A DNA stretch of 25,592 nt from DATAQC01 sp051001215 (GTDB taxonomy: Bacteria > Actinomycetota > Acidimicrobiia > Acidimicrobiales > AC-14). A model generated the notes under the pieces. That model did no database searches. It saw only the letters and a list, made by a program, of their open reading frames with translations, and had not been told where the DNA came from. The stretch is taken from positions 1 to 25,592 of the forward strand of contig JBPCNP010000147.1 of the NCBI GenBank assembly GCA_051001215.1, in the 5' to 3' direction. Shown piece by piece: positions 14,554 through 24,600 of the stretch. Every line of letters starts with the position of its first letter. The first letter of the stretch is position 1. Made by a program: the position numbers and the translations under genes.

Positions 14554-14628
14554 GGTCGTTGATCCTAGGAAGTCACAACGAGCACTCGCGCCCGGATTGG
14601 CTCGCTAGTGTGACCTCCTCTGGAACCG

Positions 14629-15846
14629 ATGGTGGACCCTTTGAGTGGGCGGGGCTCGCCCGGCGATCTCTTCGCCAAGTGCGATTCCCCGCGCGTCCAG
14701 GAGTACCGGATGGCCGAGGCGCTCGGCCTGCTTCCCTACTTCCGGGAGATGGACAGTGAGTCGGGGCCCGTGGTCGACCACGACGGTCGCCAGGTCATCA
14801 TGCTCGGGTCCAACAACTACCTGGGGCTCACCGGCGACGCGCGGGTCAAGCGGGCCGCCCTCGACGCCGTCGAGCGCTACGGCAGCGGGTGCACCGGTAG
14901 CCGCCTCATGAACGGCAGCCTGCCCCTGCACCGGGAGCTCGAGACCGAGCTGGCCGACTGGACGGGCACCGAGGCGTGCCTGGTCTTCACCACCGGCTAC
15001 ACGGCCAACCTCGGCCTGATCTCCACCCTCGTGAGCTCGCGCGACGCGGTGTTCGTCGATTCGTCGGGCCACGCCAGCCTCATCGATGGCGGACGCCTGG
15101 CCTCGGGCACCCTCAAGTCGTTCCGCCACAACTCGGTGACGTCGCTCAACCGGCGCCTGAAGGAGTGGATGGCGACGGCCGAAGGCGGGGCCCTGGTGGC
15201 CGTCGACGGCGTCTACTCCATGGAGGGCGACCTGGCGCCGCTCGGCCCCGTGGCCGACGTCTGCGCGGCGACGGGCGCGCGCCTGCTGGTCGACGAGGCC
15301 CACGCCCTGGGCGTGCTCGGTCCCGAGGGAGCGGGGGCGGCGGCCGACGCCGGCGTGCAACCCGACCTGGTGATGGGCACGTTCTCCAAGTCACTGGGCT
15401 CCTGTGGCGGGTTCGTCGGCGGTCCCACCGACGTCATCGATTACCTGCGGGTGTCGTGCCGCCCCTTCCTCTTCACCGCTTCGGGGGTGCCGGCGGCGAT
15501 GGCCGCCGCCCTGGCGGCCACTCGCATCGCCCGGGACGAGGACTGGCGGCGCGATGCGGTGCGGGACCGGGCCGACCAACTTCGCCAGGGCCTGTGCCAC
15601 CTCGGCTACCAGGCCGGGCCCGAACACAGCGCGGCGATCGTGGCCGTCCAGATCGGCGACGACTGGCACGCCGCCCGGCTGTGGCGCTGCCTGCTCGATC
15701 TCGGCGTCTACACCAACTGCGCGGTCTCGCCCGCGGTGGCACCGGGGAGCGCCCTCCTGCGGACGTCGGTGATCGCCACCCACACCGAGGCTCAGATCGA
15801 CCGGGCCCTGGACGCCTTCGAGGTGGCGAGATCGACGTTGGCCTGA
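14629..15846 (+). CDS. Alpha-oxoamine synthase, serine palmitoyltransferase-like
   Basis: This PLP enzyme joins an amino acid to an acyl thioester with loss of CO2. The 405-residue product has fold-type I features: His148 in S-G-H-A-S (stacks on PLP), Asp222 in D-E-A-H-A and the Schiff-base Lys254 in T-F-S-K-S-L-G-S. The N-terminal G-L-L-P-Y-F-R-E-M and M-L-G-S-N-N-Y-L-G-L blocks, with G-C-T-G-S-R-L-M-N-G, match bacterial serine palmitoyltransferases better than BioF or glycine C-acetyltransferase. A BioF-like role is not excluded; no other biotin gene is present. The ATG at 14629 lacks a clear Shine-Dalgarno. The reductase frame overlaps its 3' end, so the pair is likely one functional unit: condensation to a 3-keto long-chain base, then reduction. 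Confidence 0.92.
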   Translation: MVDPLSGRGSPGDLFAKCDSPRVQEYRMAEALGLLPYFREMDSESGPVVDHDGRQVIMLGSNNYLGLTGDARVKRAALDAVERYGSGCTGSRLMNGSLPLHRELETELADWTGTEACLVFTTGYTANLGLISTLVSSRDAVFVDSSGHASLIDGGRLASGTLKSFRHNSVTSLNRRLKEWMATAEGGALVAVDGVYSMEGDLAPLGPVADVCAATGARLLVDEAHALGVLGPEGAGAAADAGVQPDLVMGTFSKSLGSCGGFVGGPTDVIDYLRVSCRPFLFTASGVPAAMAAALAATRIARDEDWRRDAVRDRADQLRQGLCHLGYQAGPEHSAAIVAVQIGDDWHAARLWRCLLDLGVYTNCAVSPAVAPGSALLRTSVIATHTEAQIDRALDAFEVARSTLA

Positions 15847-16733
15847 CCGGCGCAACTGGCGCCATAGGTTCCCGCCTCCTCGGCTTGCTGCTGGACGATC
15901 CCGACGTGGCGACCGTGCGCTCGGTGGCCAGGCGCGATGTGCCCGCCCATCCCAAGCTGGTCCATACCCGTGCCGACCTGTGCGACCCCCGGGCGCGCCA
16001 GGCCCTGTCGGATTGTGACGTCTTGTACCACTTGGCCTTCCAGCTGTGGCGCACGGGCGGGGGGACGAGCCTCGGGCCGGTCAACGTGGCCGGGACACGC
16101 AATGTGGTGGCCGCCAATCCTGGTCGGCTGGTGCTGGCGTCGTCGGCTGCGGTCTACGGGGCGTGGCCCGACAACCCGCTGCCGTTGACCGAATCGTGCG
16201 TTCCCCGGCCCAACGCCGAGGTTCCCTACGCCCACGACAAGCTGGCGGCCGAACGCCTGTGTCTCGGAGCGGTCCCCACTGCGGCCCTGCGCATCTCGGC
16301 CGTGCTCGGTCCCCACTCCGACGACCGGGTGAAGCGGGCGGCCCGCGGCTATCGCCTGGCCGTCCCCGCCGTGCTCAGGGTCCCTCAGGCGTTGCAGTTC
16401 CTGGACGAAGACGATGCCGCCGGCGCCCTGCACGCCGCCGGGCGAGCCGAGGCGACGGGCGTGTTCAACGTGGCCACGGAGGACTGGCTGAGCGAGTCCG
16501 ACATCGCCGGCCTGGCCGGGGGCCGCATCGTGCGCTTGCCCCTCAGGGCCGTGCTGGCCGCCTCCGAGGCCGCCGTGCGACTGCGCCTGATGCCCTTCGG
16601 CGCCGACCGGGCCATCTTCCTCAACGGGCCCCTGGCCCTCGACCCCTCGTCTGCGGCCGCCGCCCTGGGCTGGCGGCCCTCCCGCCTCTCCGCCGACGTC
16701 CTGGCCGGGTTCGTGGGCCGCCCGAAGGCCTGA
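15831..16733 (+). CDS. NAD(P)-dependent epimerase/dehydratase-like reductase (extended SDR)
   Basis: The product of about 300 residues is an extended short-chain dehydrogenase. It has the dinucleotide motif G-A-T-G-A-I-G-S at the very start, the active-site strand L-A-S-S-A-A-V-Y-G and the catalytic Y-A-H-D-K (Y-x-x-x-K). It lies in the -1 frame relative to the oxoamine synthase and overlaps its last codons. In Caulobacter, CerR, a member of this superfamily, reduces the keto group laid down by serine palmitoyltransferase, so such a role here is a reasonable inference. The start is unusual: no ATG, GTG or TTG exists in frame near the Rossmann motif. ATC (15831) and CTG (15843) are the nearest options, and 15831 is used as a boundary. 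Frameshifted fusion to the synthase or a sequence error are alternatives. Confidence 0.85.
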   Translation: MDVGLTGATGAIGSRLLGLLLDDPDVATVRSVARRDVPAHPKLVHTRADLCDPRARQALSDCDVLYHLAFQLWRTGGGTSLGPVNVAGTRNVVAANPGRLVLASSAAVYGAWPDNPLPLTESCVPRPNAEVPYAHDKLAAERLCLGAVPTAALRISAVLGPHSDDRVKRAARGYRLAVPAVLRVPQALQFLDEDDAAGALHAAGRAEATGVFNVATEDWLSESDIAGLAGGRIVRLPLRAVLAASEAAVRLRLMPFGADRAIFLNGPLALDPSSAAAALGWRPSRLSADVLAGFVGRPKA

Positions 16734-16794
16734 CGGGCGGCGGCTCAGGCAGGCGGTGCGAGCTGGTAGGTCGTGGGCTCGGCCGACCGTTCCG

Positions 16795-19446
16795 TCACCG
16801 CTCGGACCCCTGGTCGACCGCCGACCAAGCGTCGCCGTGGCGGTGGGCGACGAAAGAACCCTGGCGGAGCTCGCTCAGCGCCTCGTTTCCCACCGCCACG
16901 GTGGCCGGGCCGTCCAGGTGGAGGCGCAGCGTGGCCGCAGTCACCTCGACGTCGATCAGCGTTCCCCGCCAGTGCAGGGGGAAGGCCAGCTTCTCCCAGG
17001 TCGGGGGCAGGTGGGGGTCGATGCGGACGCCGTCGCGGCCCGGTTGCACGCCGCCGAAGCCGAACACCGCGGCCTGCCACAACCCACCCATGGTGGCGAT
17101 GTGCACACCCTTGGCGGCGTTGCCCATCTGGTCGCGCAGGTCGAGGCTGGCGGCCGCCCGGAAGTAGGTCATGGCCTGGTCGAGGGCGCCGAGGCGGGCA
17201 GCCACGGCGGCGTGGATCGCCGGGGACAGCGAGCTGCCGTGGCAGGTCCTGGGCTCGTAGTAGTCGTAGTTGGCCGAAGCCACGTCGGCCGGGACGCTTT
17301 CCGGCAGCATGTGGGCCAGCATGACCACGTCGGCCTGCTTGACGACCTGGGTGTGGCGGAGGCGGTCGACCCCCACGATCATCTCCCCGGTGAACGGGCG
17401 GGGCGCCAGGTCGACGGCCCGGATGTTCTCGAGGGAGAAGAACCCGGCGAACTGCTCGTAGAGGCGCGAGTCGGGGTCGAAGCCGTCGGCCAGCCCTGCG
17501 GCCACCGCCTCCCACTGCTCGATCTCGGCCGGCCGGAGGTCGAGGCGGCCGATGAGGGCGGCCCACGCCCCGGCATCGATGGTGGGGACCAGGGCGCACA
17601 CCTCTGCTGCGGTGCGAAGGGCCCATCGGGCCAGCACGTTGGTGTAGGCGTTGTCGTCGACGCCCTCGTGGTACTCGTCGGGACCGATCACCTCGTCGAT
17701 GTGGTGGCGACCGTCGTCGTCGCGCCGGGTCCGGCTGGCCCAGAACCGGGCCGTCTCCACCAGCAGCTCCGCACCCATGGTGACGAGGAACTCGTCGTCG
17801 CCGGTGGCCTGCCAGTACTGCCACGTGGCCCAGGCCACGTCGGCGGAGATATGGTGCTCCTGCTTGCCGGTGAGGATCGACAGGGTCGTGCCGTCGGGCA
17901 GGTCGATGAAAGCCGGTGTCACCTCCTCGCCGGTGTCGGCTGCCTCCCAGGGGTAGAGGGCGCCCTGGTAGCCGAACCGGGCGGCCTTGGCCCGCGCCTG
18001 AGGGAGGGCCCGGTAGCGGTAGGCGAGCAGGGCCCGGGCCGTCGGAGGGTGCGTCCAGATGAAGAAGGGGAGGACGAACACCTCGGTGTCCCAGAAGACG
18101 TGACCCCGGTACCCGGGACCGGTCATGGCCCGGGCCCCGACGGACGCGGCGTCGCTCTCGGGATCGGCGGCCGAGATCAGGTGGTAGAGGGCGAAGCGCA
18201 GGGCCTCCTGGGTGTCGCTGTCGCCCTTGACGGACACGTCGGCGTGCCGCCAGCGGTCCCGCCACGCCCGACGGTGGTGGGCGTGGAGCCCAACCACGCC
18301 GGCGGACCTGGCCCGGCTGAGGGCCGTGGTCACGGCCTGGTGGGCGTCGGGCCCACCAGCGCGCTCCACTGCGACGAACCTTTCGACCCCGCTGTGCGAT
18401 TCGCCGTCACCGCTGTCACTGCGCTCATCGGCGATGGCGAACGACGTCGACGCGCCACCACTCGCATGCAACGACAGCACCGTCTGGTCGCCGAGGTCGG
18501 TCACCTCGACTGACCCGACAACCCCGCCGGCGGCCGGGACGGGGACCTCGCCGACCAGGGAGATCGACGCCGTCGTGCCTGCCCGCCACCCCGCCGGGGC
18601 CGTGGCTGCGGTGCTGATGACACCGGGGCCCTGTCCGACACGGGCCTCGGCCTGCATGGCCAGGACCTGGCGATCGGCCAGCGAAGCGAACCGGGCCGAG
18701 CGGAACGACCACTCCTGACCGGTCGTCAGGCGTTGTCGCCACTCCCGGAAGAGCGTCGCCTGGCGCAGGTCGAGCACACGACGGTGCTCGGTCGTCTCGC
18801 CGGACTGGAGCTCGACGGCTTCACCGTCCACACGGGGCTCCAGGTGGGTCCAGATTGGCCCGGGCGCCAGCTCGGGCCCGTCCTGATCGCCGGGGATGCG
18901 ACCGAACACGCCGGCGACCAACACCCCGCCTGCCGACTCTGCGCTCGCCTCTTCCAGCGACCCACGGGTACCGGTGCGGCCGTTCCCGACGGTGAGCCAC
19001 GCCTCCACGTCGCCTTCCCGCCCCGGGTCGAAGCTGGCCACCTCCAATGTCCAGGCCCGGTCGTCGGCCATCGCCGGAAAGACCGTGGGCGCCGCCAGGT
19101 CATCGAGTTGAGCGCGATCGGTCGCGGTCAAGACGGCATCCGGGCCACCCATGCCCACCAGATGGCGCCGAGCCCACTCCTCGGGACTGGCGTCCATCAC
19201 CTGTGCGGGCCATGGGGCGGACCCCAGCTCGATCACCTGGGGTGGCTGTCCCGACCACAGGAAGGTCCTGCCCGGTCCCCCTCGTTGCTCGAGCGCGGCG
19301 ATCTCGGCCGCGTCGTCGGGCGACGCCACCAGCACCACGTCGACGCCGAGTGCGCTGAGCCGGTCCAGGGCGGCCAGGGGCAGCTCGGCGGCGCTCCCGG
19401 TTCCGGGCGCCGGATGGCCGCAGTCCCAGAGGACGACCTCTATCAA
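16795..19446 (-). CDS. Glycoside hydrolase family 65 (disaccharide phosphorylase)
   Basis: GH65 enzymes phosphorolyse alpha-glucosides such as maltose, trehalose or kojibiose to beta-glucose 1-phosphate plus a sugar. The 883-residue product has the GH65 super-sandwich (about 120-420) and the (alpha/alpha)6 barrel (about 440-800). Hallmarks are G-H-V-F-W-D-T-E, the general acid Glu591 in G-P-D-E-Y-H-E-G, K-Q-A-D-V-V-M-L and the phosphate-site H-G-S-S-L-S. The specificity cannot be read from this. The first about 110 residues (I-E-V-V-L-W-D onward) look like a Rossmann or degenerate HAD-like domain without the D-x-D site. The TTG at 19446 is preceded by GAGGGGGG; a TTG at 19473 would add nine residues. 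It is convergent with the SDR gene and divergent from the acyltransferase gene. Confidence 0.92.
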   Translation of the reverse strand: MIEVVLWDCGHPAPGTGSAAELPLAALDRLSALGVDVVLVASPDDAAEIAALEQRGGPGRTFLWSGQPPQVIELGSAPWPAQVMDASPEEWARRHLVGMGGPDAVLTATDRAQLDDLAAPTVFPAMADDRAWTLEVASFDPGREGDVEAWLTVGNGRTGTRGSLEEASAESAGGVLVAGVFGRIPGDQDGPELAPGPIWTHLEPRVDGEAVELQSGETTEHRRVLDLRQATLFREWRQRLTTGQEWSFRSARFASLADRQVLAMQAEARVGQGPGVISTAATAPAGWRAGTTASISLVGEVPVPAAGGVVGSVEVTDLGDQTVLSLHASGGASTSFAIADERSDSGDGESHSGVERFVAVERAGGPDAHQAVTTALSRARSAGVVGLHAHHRRAWRDRWRHADVSVKGDSDTQEALRFALYHLISAADPESDAASVGARAMTGPGYRGHVFWDTEVFVLPFFIWTHPPTARALLAYRYRALPQARAKAARFGYQGALYPWEAADTGEEVTPAFIDLPDGTTLSILTGKQEHHISADVAWATWQYWQATGDDEFLVTMGAELLVETARFWASRTRRDDDGRHHIDEVIGPDEYHEGVDDNAYTNVLARWALRTAAEVCALVPTIDAGAWAALIGRLDLRPAEIEQWEAVAAGLADGFDPDSRLYEQFAGFFSLENIRAVDLAPRPFTGEMIVGVDRLRHTQVVKQADVVMLAHMLPESVPADVASANYDYYEPRTCHGSSLSPAIHAAVAARLGALDQAMTYFRAAASLDLRDQMGNAAKGVHIATMGGLWQAAVFGFGGVQPGRDGVRIDPHLPPTWEKLAFPLHWRGTLIDVEVTAATLRLHLDGPATVAVGNEALSELRQGSFVAHRHGDAWSAVDQGSER

Positions 19447-19623
19447 CTGCCCCCCTCGTTCGCGATCAGACAACGTCTCGGCTGACGCGACACGGCCGCC
19501 GTCAGCGCCGGATGTTAGGTGTGCCGGCGGCCGATCGCCAACGCCGCCGGTGAGAGTGGCCGGTCACCCGGCAATCGTCCGGGTTGTCCGACCCCGGGGC
19601 CAACCGGGCCTACTCTCGGTGGC

Positions 19624-21402
19624 GTGTTGTGGGGTGTCCGCTCATCTGGTCCTCTTGTCGACTCGGTCCCAATCGGGGCCACGGAGGCCGGCCGGCTGAC
19701 GACCGCCGGGCACGATGAGGACTTCGGCGGTGACGACCACTCGCGGGAGACCCTCCAGTCCCAGCTTTCCGGCAGCCCTGACGGCCCGGCCGGTGACCAG
19801 CAGCCGGGGTCTGCCGAGCGGGAGACCCCGCCGCCGATCACCGACCCGGTCGCCCTACTCCGCGATCTCGAGACCAGCGGGCGCTTCCACCGCGACACCG
19901 GCTTCGGTCGCCTGTTCCATCCCGGGAGCATCTCGTTCCGGGAGAACCGGACCAATGACAGCCTGCACATCGTCGTCCACGACGATCGCATCGCCGCCCA
20001 TGTGGATCGCGTGTCACCGCTCGGCACACGCGCCCGAGGATCGATCCGGTACTCGCTGCGCCGGGCTGCGGCTCACAACCTGGTGGGCATGGCCCAGGAC
20101 ACGGTCCAGCTCCTCCGCGGCCGCCAGGGTGATCACCGCAGCGAGCTCGACTGCGAGTGGCTCTGGGAACCGGGTCGGGGCGTTCCCGACGCCCGCGACC
20201 TTCTGGATCCGCAGGGATCGGCGTGGAGCGTGCACTTCGAGGCCCGGGTGGCCGGCTCGCTCGACGTGGCCAGGCTGCGAGGGGCTCTGGCCGAGGCCTT
20301 GAGCAGCCACCCCATGGAGTGCGACCCCTTGCGGGTCGTCGAGTGCAGCGACGACACCGGCCTGGACAGGATCCGCAACGAGTTGCAGCGCGAGCCCATG
20401 ACGATGACCGAATGGCCGCCCCTGCGGGCCCGGTTGGTCCGCCACCCCGATGGCGACATCCTCATGCTCAACCTCAATCACGCCGTCAGCGACGGCTTCA
20501 GCGGGCTCCGGGTCCTGAATGCGATCGCCGCTGCGTACGCCGGTGATGTCGGGCGCGACCCGCCCCTCGACTTCCCGACCGTGCGCGATCTGCCTGTGCG
20601 GCCCGCGTCGGCCCCCGTCTCGACGTTGCACGGGCGCTACCGCGAGCTGGTCGAGCGGCTGCGCGACCAGCTGGCCCGGCCGGCACGCCTGGCTCCGATG
20701 GATGCAAGTGAAGAACCCGGCTACGGGTTCCACCTGGTGAAGCTCTCGGAGGACGACACCCGCCTGGTGGCCAGCGCCGATCGCCCCGGGACGAGCCGGA
20801 ACATCCTCATGGCCGGTCTCCACCTGGCCATCGGCGAGTGGAACCTGGCCCACGGTACGCCCGGTCGGCGAATCGGCGTGCTCGTACCCGTCAACCTGCG
20901 CCCGCAGGAGTGGCGCCACGAGCGGGTGGGCAACTTCTCGGTGACCGCTCGCGTCTCGACCAGCCGCCGTCACCGGGCCGGTCCGGCCGCCGCCCTGAAG
21001 GCCATCACCACCCAGACCACCCGCAACAAGCGGTTCCGGTCCGGAGTGGCCCTGCTCGAGGCGCTGGACCGGACCCGCCTGCTGCCGCTGTGGGCCAAGC
21101 AGTCCCAGGTCGTCCTCCAGCCCCTCACCGGGAACCGCCTGGTGGACACGGCCATGCTCGCCAACCTGGGCTGGTTGGATGATCCACCCTCGTTCGGCGC
21201 CGATGCCGGCGAGACCCTCGACATCTGGTTCTCCATACCGGCCCGGGTGCCCCAGTGCCTGTGCATCGGGGCGGTGACGGTGTCGGGACAGCTCCACCTG
21301 GTCATTCGGTACCCGCACCGCCTGTTCAGCCCCGACGCCGCCAGCCGCTTCGGCGACTGCTACCTGGACCAGATCCGGTTGGTGGCGGAAAACCGCACGT
21401 AG
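19624..21402 (+). CDS. Condensation / wax-ester-synthase-like acyltransferase
   Basis: The product of about 592 residues belongs to the chloramphenicol-acetyltransferase-like superfamily (condensation domains, PapA-type and WS/DGAT acyltransferases). The catalytic motif is N-H-A-V-S-D-G, with His286 and Asp290. An Asn stands where many members have a first His, as in some WS/DGAT and Pap enzymes. The C-terminal half has P-V-N-L-R-P-Q-E-W then R-V-G-N-F-S-V, typical of this group. Residues 1-70 are polar and probably disordered. It would transfer an acyl group to an alcohol or amine; substrates are unknown. The start is uncertain: GTG at 19624 is chosen, GTG at 19519 would add 35 residues. It diverges from GH65. 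The oxoamine synthase 3.8 kb upstream is a possible pathway partner, by proximity only. Confidence 0.85.
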   Translation: MLWGVRSSGPLVDSVPIGATEAGRLTTAGHDEDFGGDDHSRETLQSQLSGSPDGPAGDQQPGSAERETPPPITDPVALLRDLETSGRFHRDTGFGRLFHPGSISFRENRTNDSLHIVVHDDRIAAHVDRVSPLGTRARGSIRYSLRRAAAHNLVGMAQDTVQLLRGRQGDHRSELDCEWLWEPGRGVPDARDLLDPQGSAWSVHFEARVAGSLDVARLRGALAEALSSHPMECDPLRVVECSDDTGLDRIRNELQREPMTMTEWPPLRARLVRHPDGDILMLNLNHAVSDGFSGLRVLNAIAAAYAGDVGRDPPLDFPTVRDLPVRPASAPVSTLHGRYRELVERLRDQLARPARLAPMDASEEPGYGFHLVKLSEDDTRLVASADRPGTSRNILMAGLHLAIGEWNLAHGTPGRRIGVLVPVNLRPQEWRHERVGNFSVTARVSTSRRHRAGPAAALKAITTQTTRNKRFRSGVALLEALDRTRLLPLWAKQSQVVLQPLTGNRLVDTAMLANLGWLDDPPSFGADAGETLDIWFSIPARVPQCLCIGAVTVSGQLHLVIRYPHRLFSPDAASRFGDCYLDQIRLVAENRT

Positions 21403-21619
21403 TCGGGCCTCCACCCGATGCGGGCAAATGGGCGCTACCATGAGCGACAGGCCTTTCGTCGCCGTGCGCTTGCCTGGGTGGCGGCACGACGCAGTCAGGT
21501 GCCAGCGGACACGGGTCCGTGGCACGGCCGGGGCCGTGAGACCCAGGCTGAGAACGACAGGGCGCGTGCCGGATACCGGCCCGCCGCCGACATTGCCTGC
21601 GACGAGTGCCGGAGGGCAG

Positions 21620-24600
21620 ATGCAGGACGTACCAGGAGAAGCCCCGGGCCCGAGCGGGGTGGCGGGCCCGAGCGGCCCCCTGAGCGGGGTGGCGGGCCCG
21701 AGCGGCCCCCTGAGCGGGGTGGCGGGCCCGAGCGGCCCCCTGAGCGGGGTGGCGGGCCCGAGCGGCCCCCTGAGCGGGGTGGCGACCCCCCAGGAGTTGG
21801 GTTTCGCCATCGAGGCGGAGGCGGCCGGCGACGCCAGCGTCGCGCAACTGGCCCTGTTGGCCGCCCACCGCCAGGGCTGGCGGGACGGGCTGCGGGCGCT
21901 GCTACGGGAGACCGAAACGAACCTGGCGGCGGTCCGGAACCTCACCGGTCCCGAGCGCAACCAGGTCGTCGCCGACTTCGAGCGGGAGCGAGCCAACCTG
22001 GCGGCCGCCCTGCGTCGTCTCGAAGGTGGGGCGCCGAAATCACGTGCCGACCGGCCCCCCGACAACCGACCCCTCGACGGGCCCGGCGAGGTTCGGTTGC
22101 AGGCGTCGTGGTCGGGCCGCCGGGTCGTCGTGTGGGCGGCCGGTCCGGGTACGCCACCCGCGTCCGACGACGATCTCGGCGCCCTGTTGGCCCAGGTCGA
22201 GGCCCCGGCCGAGGGATGGTGGCCCCACGATCCCGTGCCGCTGCCGTCGAAGGACCGGGCCCCGGCCAGGGCCATCGGCATCGGTGAGGCGCTCGGGTGG
22301 CTGGTTGCCGTAGGCGCCGAGGAACGTGCCGACCGGATGGGGGCCAGTGTCGTCTGGCTCGGTCGCGTCGCCGTCTGGGGAGTCCGACTCGTCGGCCGGG
22401 GCGCCATCGTTCCCACCCTGGAGTCGGTGCGGACGTCGCGCGCCAAGCGGGAGGAGGCGAACGGGACGTCTCCGTATGCCGTGCAGTGGGCACCGGCGCT
22501 CGTCGATCGGGCCGAGCTCGATCTGCTGGCCCGATCGCTCCCCGGTCCGGTGGGTGCCCTCGACGCCCGCTCCGACGCCCGCGCCCTCACCGTGTCAGTG
22601 CTCGGTGCGGTGGTGGACACCATCGCCGGCGACGCCGCCCGCCGCCTGGACCTGGCCGCCCCACCCCCACTGGTACGGACGCCCGCGGACGTGGCCGAAT
22701 CTGTCCTCACCGGCCTCGGCGGCGCCCCCTTCGAGGCTCCGAGCCGCCTGGCCGCGGCCGTGAGCGACCGCATGAAGCGCTGGGCCGAGCCGGTGCGCGC
22801 CCTCGTGGAGGACCGTCTCATCGTGCAGCTCGACCCCCCCGACAAGGGCGGCGCATGGTTCCTCTCGGTCCTCGGCCCCGGCCAGGACGGTCGGTCGGTC
22901 CCCCTGGAGGTGGCCCTGGTCGACGGCCGGTCGAAGCGCCACCTGGCCGACGAGACCCTGCGGCTGGAGCGACTGCTCCCCCTGCTCAACCGACCGGGTG
23001 GCCAGCGGCGAGGCGAAGTCGTCCTCAGCCAGGACGAGGCCTTCGAGCTGATGACGGTGACCGGTCCGGCCCTGGAGACGGCCGGCTTCGATGTGCGCGT
23101 CCCCGCCCTTTCCCGGCGCCGGCCCCGACCGGCGCTGCGCATGACGGCCGAGCCCGTCGACGAATCGGTGGTCGGCGCCCACCAGTTGGCCGACGTGCGG
23201 TGGTCGGCCATGTTCGACGACGTCGAGCTGACGGCCGAGGACATCCGCCGCCTCAGTGTCGAGGCCCGACCGCTCATCCACTCCCGCGGGCGGTGGGTCG
23301 AGCTCGATCTCGTCGACCTCAACGAGGCGGCCGCGGCACTGGCCGAGCGCGCCTCGCGCACCCGGCTCACGGGCGCCGAGGTGCTCCGCCACGCCATCGG
23401 CCTCGAAGCCTCGCCGCTGGCGGGCGGCACGAGTGTCGGCGGACACGGGTGGGCGGCCGACCTGCTGGCCAAGACGGCCGAGGTGTCGACCGAGGCGGCC
23501 ACCGCGCCCGAGGGGTTCGTCGGCACGCTCCGGGGCTACCAGGGCGAGGCCCTCGCCTGGTTGGGGTTCCTCGATGCCGCCGGCCTCGGCGGGTGCCTGG
23601 CCCTCGACATGGGCCTGGGTAAGACGCCCACCATGCTCGCCCACCTGGCGGGCACGACCGAGGGCGGGCCCACGCTGGTCGTCGCGCCGCCCGCCGTGGT
23701 GGGCAACTGGGCGGCCGAGGCGGCCAGGTTCACTCCCGGCCTTCGCGTCGTCGTCCATCACGGCTCGTCCCGGGCGTCGGCCGACGACCTGGCGACGGAG
23801 GCGGCCGAGGCCGATGTGGTCATCACCACCTATGCCACGGCCGTGCGCGACATCGAGGCCCTGGCCGAGTGCTCGTGGGCCCGGGTCGTGCTGGACGAGG
23901 CCCAGACCATCAAGAACCCGGCCAGCGAGGCGGCTCAGCAACTGCGCCGTATTGCGGCCCAGAGCCGGGTCGCCCTCACGGGAACGCCGGTCGAGAACGG
24001 CCTCGGCGACCTGTGGGCCATCCTCGACTTCACCAACCCGGGCCTGCTCGGTGCTCGCTCGGCGTTCGTCACCCAGTTGACGGCCCAGAGCCAGGACACC
24101 ACCCAGCGGGCCGAGCACGCCCTGCGGGCCCTCAACGGCGTCCTCGTGTTCCGCCGCACCAAGGCCGAGCCCGACGTGGCTGCCGAGCTGCCCGACAAGA
24201 TCGACGAGCTCGACCACTGCACCATGACCCCCGAGCAGGTCGGCCTCTACCAGGCGGTGCTCGACCGCCTGGTCGGTGCCGGCGCGGACGAGCGCCGGCC
24301 CGGCGACATCCTCGCCGCCATCACCGCCCTGAAGCAGATCTGCAACCATCCCGCCGCCTACCAGGACGACGGTCGTTCGCTCGTCGGGCGCTCGGGCAAG
24401 CTCGCCCGCCTCGAGGAGATCGTCGACTCGGTCTTCGCCGCCGGCGAGAAGGTGCTGGTGTTCACCCACTTCGCCGAGTGGGGCAAGCGCCTGGCCGAGC
24501 ACCTGTCGACGCGCGCGGGAATGCCGATCGGCTGCTACCACGGCGGTCTGACCCGCGATCACCGCGACCGGCTGATCTCCGAGTTCCAGGACCGCGTCGG

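Noticed and set aside
21428..21619. Upstream in-frame extension of the SNF2 gene starting with M-G-A-T-M-S-D-R
   Set aside because: The codons look non-coding (Arg/Thr/Pro-rich), and a strong Shine-Dalgarno directly precedes the ATG at 21620.
20014..23526. 1170-codon minus-strand ORF
   Set aside because: It is antisense to the acyltransferase and SNF2 genes, is Ser/Arg/Pro-rich and has no domains.
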